Virus record (IMG/VR): IMGVR_UViG_3300032117_000156
Location: 1 to 23,701 of that record
Origin: a virus
Length of the DNA stretch: 23,701 nt
Direction: 5' to 3' (one strand)
Below the pieces are notes generated by a model. It saw only the letters and a program-made list of their open reading frames with translations, searched no databases and was not told the DNA's origin. The stretch's first letter is position 1. Each line of letters starts with the position of its first letter. Made by a program: the position numbers and the translations under genes. Positions 14,291 through 21,562 of this stretch are shown piece after piece.

Positions 14291-15081
14291 TATTTCTGCA
14301 TACCTAAACTAATATCATGCTGTTGACTTAAGAACTGTTGTAATGATTCAGGCTGAACCTTGCCACTTGCTAAATGAATCCATTGTCCTCGATCGTCAAG
14401 CCCATATTCTTTACCCTTACCTGTTGTAATGATAATGGGTTCTTGATTCTTAATTTGTACGCCAGCAGCTTGTGCTTGTTGTACAATATCTTGTGGCTGA
14501 TCGGGTACAGGTGGTGTTGCCGTTGTTGCCGGTGTTGCCGTTTGTTCATCCCCGGGTTGTTGACCAAGTTGGTTGGCCATTTGCCCAAATACTTTCGACC
14601 CTTGAGCTGGTGCCGGCGCTTTAGCTGTAGCCTTTTTAACAGCAGGACCGTTTTCGATACCAGCTGATACACGGGCAACAATGTTAGTTAAAAATTGACT
14701 TACCCCTTTAGGAGACATATCAGTTGGTTTTGGAATAGCAAATAACTGTGTACCATCGTGTCTTGTTGCTAGTTGTCTAGCATATTTTTGTAGGTTAGCC
14801 GGAGTGTTTGATGCTGGATTTGCCTGTACGCCTTGTGTCCATTTATTGACCCAAATTTTGGCATCTTCTTGATTTCGCTGTGTGGCTTGTTGCCCGGAAA
14901 CCTTGGCCTGTCTTTCAGCTGTGCCAGGAACAAAACCTTTTACTTTGTTCCATAGACTTGCTCTTGCCGGAGTATCCTCAGGTGCTGGCGCCGCCTGTGC
15001 TGGTGCTGCCTGTGCTGGCGCCGCCTTGGGGGTTCCTGTGCCTGTGTTTATTGCTTCGCTAATAACTTCGTTAATCTTCAC
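14290..15081 (-). CDS. Ala/Pro/Gln-rich putative internal head protein with capsid-targeting-like N-terminus, 263 aa
   Basis: The N-terminus MKINEVISE/AINTG closely resembles T4 internal-protein targeting sequences (MKTYQEFIAE/A). A low-complexity APAQA repeat follows at about residues 19-33. A basic helical part (ASLWNKVKGFVPGTAERQAK, KIWVNKWTQGVQANPASNTP), a second Pro/Gln-rich linker and a small C-terminal beta domain (GKGKEYGLDDRGQWIHLASG) complete it. No catalytic residues are seen. Translation starts at a GTG (15081) with GGAG 8 nt upstream, inside the end of the 15071-15319 gene (11-nt overlap). An internal, DNA-associated head protein is the best guess. Confidence 0.78.
   Translation of the reverse strand: MKINEVISEAINTGTGTPKAAPAQAAPAQAAPAPEDTPARASLWNKVKGFVPGTAERQAKVSGQQATQRNQEDAKIWVNKWTQGVQANPASNTPANLQKYARQLATRHDGTQLFAIPKPTDMSPKGVSQFLTNIVARVSAGIENGPAVKKATAKAPAPAQGSKVFGQMANQLGQQPGDEQTATPATTATPPVPDQPQDIVQQAQAAGVQIKNQEPIIITTGKGKEYGLDDRGQWIHLASGKVQPESLQQFLSQQHDISLGMQK
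14984..15025. repeat. 15-bp tandem repeat (2.8 copies) coding APAQA
   Basis: The unit gctggYgcYgcctgt occurs at 14984-14998 and 14999-15013 and in part at 15014-15025, differing only at two third positions. It encodes the Ala-Pro-Ala-Gln-Ala repeat of the internal-head-type protein and could vary in copy number between relatives. Confidence 0.85.
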
Positions 15082-15319
15082 TTTTCATTCTCCGTACACC
15101 GCGTTTAAATTTCTCTGGTTCCTGGGTACGGATTGAATTGATTAATCGTCGTTCCAGCTCTCCTGCTTGCTCGGCATCGTAATTTTCACGTATATAATTG
15201 ATTAGATTGATTGCTCCAGCGATTACGTTGGAGGCACGGCTTTCCACAAGATTCTCACGATCTTTGTGTACTAGCAACGTGTCTAGTTCGTCTAATATGC
15301 TACGGGCCTTCTTTTGCAA
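15071..15319 (-). CDS. Small conserved helical phage protein, 82 aa, TTG start
   Basis: An all-helical protein (ARSILDELDTLLVHKDREN, SNVIAGAINLINYIRENY, GELERRLINSIRTQEPEKF) with a basic C-terminus (KRGVRRMKSED). I recall similar small proteins in T4-like phages without known function. No ATG is available; the TTG at 15319 is set by GGAG 6 nt upstream and by the exact late promoter TATAAATA at 15343-15350. It heads the late operon running to 11107, so it may be connected with head assembly, but this is only context. Confidence 0.75.
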   Translation of the reverse strand: MQKKARSILDELDTLLVHKDRENLVESRASNVIAGAINLINYIRENYDAEQAGELERRLINSIRTQEPEKFKRGVRRMKSED

Positions 15320-15342
15320 GGTATGCTCCAGTTGTTATGTTG

Positions 15343-15350
15343 TATTTATA
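15343..15350 (-). promoter_or_regulatory. Late promoter (TATAAATA) of the 15319-11107 operon
   Basis: An exact T4-type late octamer lies on the minus strand 23 nt before the TTG start at 15319. A GGAG ribosome-binding site falls in the leader. No other promoter is evident before 11107, so it probably drives five coupled genes. Confidence 0.8.
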
Positions 15351-15382
15351 TGTTAATTTATTTAATGATATTTCTCAACGCC

Positions 15383-15390
15383 AGTAAATA
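15383..15390 (+). promoter_or_regulatory. Possible late promoter (AGTAAATA), near-leaderless
   Basis: AGTAAATA matches the late octamer at 6 of 8 bases, including the TAAATA core, and ends 6 nt before the ATG at 15397. The gene has no ribosome-binding site, which fits a leaderless transcript. Confidence 0.35.
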
Positions 15391-15396
15391 TGCTAT

Positions 15397-16419
15397 ATGA
15401 ATAATAATTTTTGTGTAATGCCGTTTTTTGGAGGCGAATACGATAAATCTGGGTTTATTACACCTTGCTGTTTAATGAAACCACACAAGATAGACGAAGT
15501 AAGATCCCAGATGCTTAACAATATTCGTCCAGAATGCTGTAAATCCTGTTGGGATCTTGAGGATCAATCCATTAAAAGCGATAGACAATTAAAAAACGAA
15601 ACCTTTGATTTTTATGAAAATCGAGATATTAATTTTATATTCCAAGATTGTTGTCAAGGCAAATATAGTCCAAAAATTATAAAACTATACACTTCAAATC
15701 TTTGTAATGCAACATGTATTACATGCGGACCAACCGCTAGCACCAGCTGGGCAAAATTGAAAAGTATACCAATTAATTTAGTTACTATGGGTGACGATTC
15801 CTTAAACAAAATTAATTTTTCCACAATAACGTCTCTGAGTTTATTAGGGGGCGAGCCCCTGTACGATAAAAACATTCTTATTATTTTACAACAACTATTA
15901 GATAAAAACAATACCTCGTGTTTTATAAGTATTGTTACCAATGGAAGTACTGAGCTTACTCAAAAACATATAGATATACTTTCCCAATTTAAAAATTTAA
16001 GTATCTGTGTTAGCATTGACGGAATTGGCCCGGTTTTTGAATATTTACGCTATCCGCTAAAATGGTCAGTTTTAATAAACAACATCAAATTATTTAAAGA
16101 ATTTGCAACTTATGTGAGTGTTAGTTATACTATAAGCAATTTAAATATTTTATATTACCATGACACTATTGGGTGGTTTAATCAAAACAATCTAACATTT
16201 AATACTAATATAGTTTCGCATCCTAGTTATTTTAATGTTAATTCATTGCCTCAGTCTATTAAAGATCAACACCCCGAATTAAATCAATTTTTTAGACCCC
16301 ACTTACCAATAGATGATCAAAATTTTATGTTAGCAATAAAAGAAATCAATGCACAAGATCAACTTAAAGGATTAACCGGTGCCAATTTCATACCTCGATT
16401 TACTAACATAATTCTTTAA
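15397..16419 (+). CDS. Radical SAM protein with N-terminal Cys-rich segment (plus strand)
   Basis: The radical SAM site is CNATCITC (C103, C107, C110) and the SAM motif is LLGGEPLYD (G151-P154). The SIDGIG segment (about residue 208) and the following beta strands complete the barrel. About 90 residues precede the core, with cysteines in FCVMPFF, ITPCCLMK and ECCKSCWD. They resemble a SPASM-type auxiliary-cluster region placed at the N-terminus. It is a close relative of the protein at 16403-17461, with which it converges and overlaps by 17 nt. Codons are very AT-rich compared with most neighbours, consistent with separate acquisition. No Shine-Dalgarno precedes the ATG. The substrate is unknown. 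Confidence 0.88.
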   Translation: MNNNFCVMPFFGGEYDKSGFITPCCLMKPHKIDEVRSQMLNNIRPECCKSCWDLEDQSIKSDRQLKNETFDFYENRDINFIFQDCCQGKYSPKIIKLYTSNLCNATCITCGPTASTSWAKLKSIPINLVTMGDDSLNKINFSTITSLSLLGGEPLYDKNILIILQQLLDKNNTSCFISIVTNGSTELTQKHIDILSQFKNLSICVSIDGIGPVFEYLRYPLKWSVLINNIKLFKEFATYVSVSYTISNLNILYYHDTIGWFNQNNLTFNTNIVSHPSYFNVNSLPQSIKDQHPELNQFFRPHLPIDDQNFMLAIKEINAQDQLKGLTGANFIPRFTNIIL

Positions 16420-17461
16420 AATATTCGACTATGTCCGGAAAGACTTCTTTCCAACTGTTTTGCCGACGATGTTCCCACGTATTAATAAAATTATCAATAT
16501 CCGACAGATTACTATTTAATTTGGTGTTGAGCAATAACCTATTAACAATTCCGGCGGGCTCTGTTTTATTAATTAAATCCCGCAGAGAACGAGGAGTCTT
16601 TTCCAAATCCCAAATACCCCAACAAGGGTGAACATTAATTTCCGTGGGATCTCCTAATCTATTAGTAGAAAATGTATTTTTAACCCAGTCTGTTAATCGA
16701 TTATAATAAAAAACATTAAAAAGGTTTAATGTATGGTTAACCCTGAACATAACATTTACGGGAGCTTCCTTAACCAATCTTAGTAGATTATTTTCTACTT
16801 TGTCCCATTTTAATGGCCATCGTATATAATTAAATTGCTCCCCAATTCCATCAATTGATACTTCAAAAAATACCAATTTAAACTGACTCCATGTATTAAA
16901 TACTTCGGCAGTGGGATATATACTACCATTGGTGGTATACCAAATTTCAACTTGAGAGGGATCTGGGATTTTCTTTAACACTTGTAGATGTGTATTTGTA
17001 AATAATGGCTCGCCGCCGAAAAACTTTATACGTCTAAGATGACTCAGATCAAGGTCGGCTAATACTGTATTAATTGAATTAGGTACTATTGAATAGATTC
17101 TCTGGCTTTTTTTAAATTCTTTTTGCCACAATGTGCTTACGTCTGGTCCGCATGTAATACATGCTGCATTGCAATTAAAGTCCAAACTTATATCTATAGC
17201 TACAGGTTTTCCAGGAATCGTATCGGGTATTATATCAAAACTAGCTTGTCTAAAACTACTAATACCCGAATCTTCTTGTTGCTTACATACTCCACATTGT
17301 GGCGTCCAATTGTCAATTTGATGTAAGTGATCCAACGAGTTATTACCGTTTAACAGAATATCTTCCTTATACCAACAACACGGTTTTACAATGATTCCTT
17401 GCTGGTTTTGGAAAATTGACCAACCATTGGTTAAAAATTTACAAAATTTGTTAGACGTCAT
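16403..17461 (-). CDS. Radical SAM protein with N-terminal Cys-rich segment (minus strand)
   Basis: The cluster motif is CNAACITC (C97, C101, C104), with FFGGEPLFT (148-156) for SAM and EVSIDGIGEQFNYIRWPLKW, nearly the same as SIDGIG...YLRYPLKW in the plus-strand relative. N-terminal cysteines occur in KFCKFL, KPCCWYK and QCGVCK. The two proteins share length and order of motifs and are diverged duplicates. The ATG overlaps the helicase stop by 4 nt, so this enzyme is tied to expression of the replication genes. It could modify a peptide, a glycan or a nucleotide; nothing here decides. Confidence 0.88.
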   Translation of the reverse strand: MTSNKFCKFLTNGWSIFQNQQGIIVKPCCWYKEDILLNGNNSLDHLHQIDNWTPQCGVCKQQEDSGISSFRQASFDIIPDTIPGKPVAIDISLDFNCNAACITCGPDVSTLWQKEFKKSQRIYSIVPNSINTVLADLDLSHLRRIKFFGGEPLFTNTHLQVLKKIPDPSQVEIWYTTNGSIYPTAEVFNTWSQFKLVFFEVSIDGIGEQFNYIRWPLKWDKVENNLLRLVKEAPVNVMFRVNHTLNLFNVFYYNRLTDWVKNTFSTNRLGDPTEINVHPCWGIWDLEKTPRSLRDLINKTEPAGIVNRLLLNTKLNSNLSDIDNFINTWEHRRQNSWKEVFPDIVEYFKELC

Positions 17462-18894
17462 TCGGATTTAGCTTTCAGTCCAGCAATCATCTGTTTAAGT
17501 TTATTACTTTCCACACTACTTCCGGGAGGAGGTCCTGTATCTTTATCGAGAGTAAATCCATCTCTTGCCTTAGGCATACCATCATTTACTACTGTAGATG
17601 TCTTGATAGAATTTAAAATACTTGCAGATGGTTTACCATATCCGCCGCTATTACTGTCTCCGCCTTCTTCGCCTGCATCAGTAATACGCATGGTTTCAAT
17701 ATTGTACTCTAAGTCGATCTTTTGTCCTACACCTGTTGAACTACGTGACTTCATACATTGTATTTGATACTTGCCACGTTCTTTCATAGCACGACTTGTA
17801 AAGATACCAAACACGTTATCCGCAGTATTAATCTTTGAAATACCACCTGCAATATGACTATGATCAAATTCAATTTCTTCTACTGCACTACGATTCAACT
17901 GTGATGCTGTTACAAACAACACACCTAGTTCTTGCGATAAGTTACGCAATTCTTCTGCTACATATTTGTCTTTGATAAACTGATCATTTGGATTTACTTT
18001 AACACTCACTGGCATTACCAAGTCCAAGTAATCGCACATGATAAAGTCAACTGCGTTTCCTGTTTGTATTTGATACTCTTTAATAAAGCTACGGATATCG
18101 TTTACGTTGCTCTGCGCCGGTAATGACTTAATACGATACTTTCCCGACTTCTTACCTACCATTTTAACTTTAAGTTCTGTAGTATCAATATCCTTACGAA
18201 TTTCTTTAGTACCTGTGCTGGTTAACATGGCATCAGTACGCAGAGCCACTAGTTCTTCAGAGAGTTCTAAACTAATGTAAACACCACTTAACCCTGCTTG
18301 TAACCAACTCAATGCAATGTTCATCATAACAAGTGATTTACCTGACCCTGATCCGCCGGCAAAGATGTTAAGCTCACCTCGACTAAATCCGCCATACAAG
18401 ATCTTATCCATCTGTGGCCAACCTGTTGATACTTGTCCGCCTGAGTTAAAGTACTTGTCAATACGTGCATGTGGATCTGCAAAGTAATCTGTGCCTAGAT
18501 CTTTTGTTAGGCCAATCTGTACTGCATCTTTAATTAGTTTTTCTACAGGATCGTAATCGCCTTCTTCCAACAAGTCTGCTGCCTTAAGAATAGCCCTAGA
18601 TAGTTCTTCTTTACGACTAAAACTTTCAAACTCCTTCATAAACCATTCTTGATGCCCGTCCCCGGCTTCGGGAATGGGTCTGAGATCTACACCTGTTACT
18701 GCTCGAATCTGTTCAAGTGTAGGTAATGTTTTATATTCAGCAGAGTGACTTTGAATAAACTTGGCCGCTTCTCTAACGCTGCCGTGGAAGTTCTCTGGAT
18801 TGTAGATATTAGCAACACGCACATAACTTTGTGCATCTTGCATCATCATTTCTAAAAATAGTTTTTGTAGTTCGGGTGTGTAATCAGTAGCCAT
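17458..18894 (-). CDS. Replicative DNA helicase (T4 gp41-like, DnaB family)
   Basis: This hexameric 5'-3' helicase unwinds the phage replication fork together with the primase encoded directly upstream. An N-terminal helical domain (about residues 1-130) is followed by the RecA-like motor: Walker A GGSGSGKS (180-187), catalytic glutamate region YISLELSEE (about 207-214), Walker B DFIMCDYLDLV (with D288), and sensor segment TASQLNR. The C-terminal 80 residues are Gly/Ser/Pro-rich, probably disordered. Length (478 aa) agrees with T4 gp41 (475 aa). The gene starts 2 nt after the primase stop and overlaps the following radical SAM gene by 4 nt. Confidence 0.95.
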   Translation of the reverse strand: MATDYTPELQKLFLEMMMQDAQSYVRVANIYNPENFHGSVREAAKFIQSHSAEYKTLPTLEQIRAVTGVDLRPIPEAGDGHQEWFMKEFESFSRKEELSRAILKAADLLEEGDYDPVEKLIKDAVQIGLTKDLGTDYFADPHARIDKYFNSGGQVSTGWPQMDKILYGGFSRGELNIFAGGSGSGKSLVMMNIALSWLQAGLSGVYISLELSEELVALRTDAMLTSTGTKEIRKDIDTTELKVKMVGKKSGKYRIKSLPAQSNVNDIRSFIKEYQIQTGNAVDFIMCDYLDLVMPVSVKVNPNDQFIKDKYVAEELRNLSQELGVLFVTASQLNRSAVEEIEFDHSHIAGGISKINTADNVFGIFTSRAMKERGKYQIQCMKSRSSTGVGQKIDLEYNIETMRITDAGEEGGDSNSGGYGKPSASILNSIKTSTVVNDGMPKARDGFTLDKDTGPPPGSSVESNKLKQMIAGLKAKSE

Positions 18895-18896
18895 AT

Positions 18897-19931
18897 TTAA
18901 TTATATACTTTTTTCTTTCTAAGCTCAATTTTTAATCTGTTCGATTGTCTAGCGTCTATAATACTCTTAATAACAAATAGCTTGCCGTATTCTTGTACTG
19001 CACTAGCTACGTCTTTGTGCTTGTCTTGCCATACCGGAAAACTAACACTCCACCCGTATTCCAATGCCTTGTCTACTAGATTGGCGCCGGCCTTGTCGGC
19101 ATCAGGTACAACAATAACTTCACGACCCAAGCTGTCGATAATGTCTGCTTGTATTTCACTACACTCATTGCCTAAGATAGCAACACCATCTACAGCCATG
19201 GCATCAAACGGGCCTTCGACTACAATAACAAATTTACTATCTCGATGTTGATTGTCTGTGTTGAATACATAGTTACCTTCGTGACTGTTGTGGTACTTGG
19301 GCTTTACATCTTCTGCAAAGGTACGAGCTGTATAACCAATAATTTGATTTTTCCATGTAAATGGAACAATCACACGTTTATTCATGTTATGTGCCGTATC
19401 GGGTGTCCAGTAGAAATGATATTTATTTAAATCTATTTTTCTATCGTTAACATATACCACAGCAGCCACGAATTCTAGTGGCATGTTTGTAAAGTCTTGG
19501 AGCCGATACATTAAACCAAGTTCTTCTAAGTTACTAGCATCTGGCGGCAAAGGCCTTGCTTTAAACTTTATTTCTTCTTGTTCAATTACTTCTACTAGTT
19601 GTTCGGGTGCTATCAAGTCCTTAACACGGATAGCATCAATGACCAAGCGTTGGACTGTGCCATCATCTGCACCTAACCATGACAATAGTTTGCGAAACTT
19701 ATATGTTAAATGACGACCCGGGACATAGCTGGCCTTAAATTGGCAATTGAAGCAATGGTACGAGACACCACCATCTGCGTTCATAACTAGACCGCCACGA
19801 CCACGTGTGTCTGCCGATTCACCGTTGTGTTGACAGCAAACGCCGTTGAAACTTATCCAACCTGAGCTAGAGTTAGTTTTACGTTTATGCGGTAATATTT
19901 GGGTTACGGCGTCGCGAATAGAGTTTAACAT
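18897..19931 (-). CDS. DNA primase (T4 gp61-like)
   Basis: It synthesises RNA primers for lagging-strand DNA replication. An N-terminal zinc-binding motif (VCCQHNGES, then YHCFNCQFK: C33, H35, C60, C63) is followed by a TOPRIM catalytic core with VVVEGPFDAMA (catalytic Glu) and VVPDADKAG (metal-binding D-x-D). At 344 residues it equals the usual gp61 size. The ATG at 19931 has no ribosome-binding site; the -10 box of its sigma70-type promoter ends 7 nt earlier, suggesting a leaderless mRNA. It forms a unit with the helicase and the radical SAM gene. Confidence 0.94.
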   Translation of the reverse strand: MLNSIRDAVTQILPHKRKTNSSSGWISFNGVCCQHNGESADTRGRGGLVMNADGGVSYHCFNCQFKASYVPGRHLTYKFRKLLSWLGADDGTVQRLVIDAIRVKDLIAPEQLVEVIEQEEIKFKARPLPPDASNLEELGLMYRLQDFTNMPLEFVAAVVYVNDRKIDLNKYHFYWTPDTAHNMNKRVIVPFTWKNQIIGYTARTFAEDVKPKYHNSHEGNYVFNTDNQHRDSKFVIVVEGPFDAMAVDGVAILGNECSEIQADIIDSLGREVIVVPDADKAGANLVDKALEYGWSVSFPVWQDKHKDVASAVQEYGKLFVIKSIIDARQSNRLKIELRKKKVYN

Positions 19932-19932
19932 T

Positions 19933-19947
19933 CTGTATAGTATACAG
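19933..19947. promoter_or_regulatory. Perfect palindrome over the primase promoter -10 box
   Basis: CTGTATA-G-TATACAG (plus strand) is a perfect 7-bp inverted repeat around one base. It covers the -10 box and the start region, as expected for a repressor operator. It resembles a LexA box (CTGT-N8-ACAG) but has N7 spacing. Confidence 0.5.
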
Positions 19948-19967
19948 GATTGTTTGAGTTACGTCAA
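19939..19967 (-). promoter_or_regulatory. Sigma70-type promoter of primase-helicase-radical SAM operon
   Basis: The minus strand has TTGACG (19967-19962), a 17-nt spacer and TATACT (19944-19939). It fills the 39-nt gap between two genes, and its predicted start lies at the primase ATG. Confidence 0.8.
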
Positions 19968-19970
19968 CTG

Positions 19971-20426
19971 TTATGGGGTTGTAGAATAGTAGGCCGGAAG
20001 TACTTCTAGATCCAAAGGAACACCATAATTATCATCAATGTAAACTGGTGTTACGTGTGTGACATTACCAGTTGTTTTGCTGGTACTAAAGGTTAATTTG
20101 TAGAAACGGTTTTCCAAACTGTCTATAGTAGCACGATCTAGTGTGAAATTGCCTTGACCTAACATTATGTTTGCCCAAGTAACTGGATATGAGCTGATAG
20201 TTGTTTGATTGGTAGGATCTTGTATTTGTGCAGTCATTGTGGATCCAGTTAAATCAATGGATTTTTGGTCCTGATTACGGACTATAACTTGTACGGGATT
20301 GTCTATGCCTTGATAGACTTTAATTGGTCGTGAATACACTTGGCGATTCCTTGTTGTAAATATCGTAGGATCAAAAACTTGGACTTCCGCGGTATTTGGG
20401 TAGATGTATGCTTTTACGGTGATCAT
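19971..20426 (-). CDS. Probable virion/baseplate-type beta-sandwich protein, 151 aa
   Basis: The sequence is mostly beta strands (MITVKAYIYPNTAEVQVFDP, NPVQVIVRNQDQKSIDLTGS, TMTAQIQDPTNQTTISSYPV). The TAQIQDP...GNFTL...RFYKLTF pattern recalls the Ig-like N-terminal domain found in phage baseplate and receptor-binding proteins. No enzyme motif, signal or membrane segment is present. An exact late promoter (20448-20455) precedes it, in line with a structural role. Specific identity is not recognised. Confidence 0.75.
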   Translation of the reverse strand: MITVKAYIYPNTAEVQVFDPTIFTTRNRQVYSRPIKVYQGIDNPVQVIVRNQDQKSIDLTGSTMTAQIQDPTNQTTISSYPVTWANIMLGQGNFTLDRATIDSLENRFYKLTFSTSKTTGNVTHVTPVYIDDNYGVPLDLEVLPAYYSTTP

Positions 20427-20447
20427 AGTTTTAGGTCTCTTATTCTA

Positions 20448-20455
20448 TATTTATA
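20448..20455 (-). promoter_or_regulatory. Late promoter (TATAAATA) for the beta-sandwich protein
   Basis: An exact T4-type late octamer lies on the minus strand, 21 nt before the ATG at 20426. It is divergent from another exact copy 30 bp away on the plus strand. Confidence 0.8.
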
Positions 20456-20485
20456 CGTTATTCTTTTGATTGGCTGTATCCAGAA

Positions 20486-20493
20486 TATAAATA
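20486..20493 (+). promoter_or_regulatory. Late promoter (TATAAATA) for the homing endonuclease
   Basis: An exact late octamer on the plus strand; the transcript should start near 20499. That rules out the TTG at 20340 as start of the endonuclease and leaves the TTG at 20511 or GTG at 20520. Confidence 0.75.
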
Positions 20494-20519
20494 AACAAGC
20501 ACAACAATTATTGGACACC

Positions 20520-21155
20520 GTGGAAGATTTAACTCAACAGATAACAAAATTTTATGTATATTCTTATGCACGATCCTCTAACGGAACGCCGTACCATATC
20601 GGTAAGGGCTGTGGTTGGAGAATGTTTAGTAAACAACACTCAGTCACTGTCCCCAAAGATAGATCTAAAATACAAATAATAGCAAAAAATCTATCGGAAT
20701 CTGAGGCACACCAATTGGAGGCAAAATTAATTTCTATTTTTGGTCGTAAAGATTTAGGAACTGGAATTTTACATAACCGTAGCAATGGCGGAGAAGGATC
20801 TAGCGGAGCATATAGATCTGCCGAAACTCGTGCTAAAATTAGTGCTAGTAATACTGGTAAAAAATTACCAAACAGATCAGAAATACACCGCAAACGATTG
20901 TCAGACTCGCAAAAAGGTATTAAACGTTTGCCATTGTCTAAAGAACATAGAGATAAAATAGGGCAAGCACATAAAGGGAAAACAATTACTAAAGAAACTA
21001 CAGATAAATGGCGTAAATCAATGGAACTACGCAAACAATCCGGGGTTATTGATATCCGCAATATTAAAAAAGTAACTTGTCCGCATTGTAATAAAACCGG
21101 CGGTGGTGGTAATATGACCCGGTATCACTTTAATAATTGTAAGAATAATGAATAA
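20520..21155 (+). CDS. GIY-YIG homing endonuclease with NUMOD3 repeats and C-terminal zinc finger
   Basis: A free-standing homing endonuclease that cuts related phage DNA and spreads its own gene. The GIY-YIG core is visible: KFYVYSYARSS, GTPYHIGKG, the Arg in GWRMFSKQH, the catalytic Glu in SEAHQLEAKLISIFGRKD, and LHNRSNGGEG. Three NUMOD3-type DNA-binding repeats follow (SAETRAKISASNTGKK, SEIHRKRLSDSQKGIK, SKEHRDKIGQAHKGK). A zinc finger (CPHCNK...RYHFNNC) ends it. The start is the GTG at 20520 or the TTG at 20511, both downstream of the late promoter. The gene sits between oppositely oriented genes and overlaps the next by 8 nt. Target site unknown. Confidence 0.88.
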   Translation: MEDLTQQITKFYVYSYARSSNGTPYHIGKGCGWRMFSKQHSVTVPKDRSKIQIIAKNLSESEAHQLEAKLISIFGRKDLGTGILHNRSNGGEGSSGAYRSAETRAKISASNTGKKLPNRSEIHRKRLSDSQKGIKRLPLSKEHRDKIGQAHKGKTITKETTDKWRKSMELRKQSGVIDIRNIKKVTCPHCNKTGGGGNMTRYHFNNCKNNE

Positions 21156-21522
21156 CGAACAGACATCAGTACTTAGCTCCTACCCTTTCCTTTCTCACGT
21201 TACCTACGGTGGCAATGATTACATCGGAATTATTCAAAATTCTGATGAAGTTATTACAACTCTATACGACTTTGGACTCTTAAGAGGAGATGAAGTTAAG
21301 AAGGTATTCCTAAGTTTAGGGGAAACGTGGTGGTGGGAAAGTAATAGATTAATCCCAATTAATGTATTTCTTAAAGCCGATTGGTCTTTGTTTAAAACTT
21401 GTCTACGTACTATGAACAGTAAAGACGTTGAAATTAAAATGGGCCCTTATGTGAGCCTAAAAGAAATGGCTAGCAAACGAAGCAAGCGTAAGAGCATCAC
21501 TCTTATACGAAAAGTAAGCTAA
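21148..21522 (+). CDS. Conserved hypothetical phage protein, 124 aa
   Basis: A compact alpha/beta protein with distinctive conserved-looking segments: LSSYPFLSHVTYGGNDYIGI, LGETWWWESNRLIPINVFLK, DWSLFKTCLRTMNSKDVEI. The C-terminus is basic (KEMASKRSKRKSITLIRKVS), suggesting nucleic-acid binding. I recall similar proteins in T4-like phages but no function. Its ATG lies in the last codons of the homing endonuclease, so it shares the late transcript from 20486. A role in gene regulation is possible but not shown. Confidence 0.75.
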   Translation: MNNEQTSVLSSYPFLSHVTYGGNDYIGIIQNSDEVITTLYDFGLLRGDEVKKVFLSLGETWWWESNRLIPINVFLKADWSLFKTCLRTMNSKDVEIKMGPYVSLKEMASKRSKRKSITLIRKVS

Positions 21523-21562
21523 ATAAAGGTGTAGTTCGCGATATTGGCGTATTAAGCCAAAA

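Noticed and set aside
14370-14681. Gln/Lys/Leu-rich open frame inside the internal-head-type gene
   Set aside because: It is an alternative-frame shadow of low-complexity codons; the main frame has the ribosome-binding site and the coupled start.
19933-19947. True LexA (SOS) box
   Set aside because: The spacing between CTGT and ACAG is 7, not the 8 of the gamma/beta LexA consensus, so it is reported only as a palindrome.
20340-20519. Extended N-terminus of the homing endonuclease from a TTG at 20340
   Set aside because: It would start upstream of the late promoter and inside the opposite gene, and the added residues are not family-like.
20564-21061. 165-codon minus-strand frame opposite the homing endonuclease
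   Set aside because: The plus-strand frame has full GIY-YIG and NUMOD3 motifs; the opposite frame is a Leu/Pro/Ser/Cys-rich shadow.
21544-21560. Hairpin TTGGC-N7-GCCAA as a bidirectional terminator
   Set aside because: The stem is only 5 bp and neither strand has a T-run after it.
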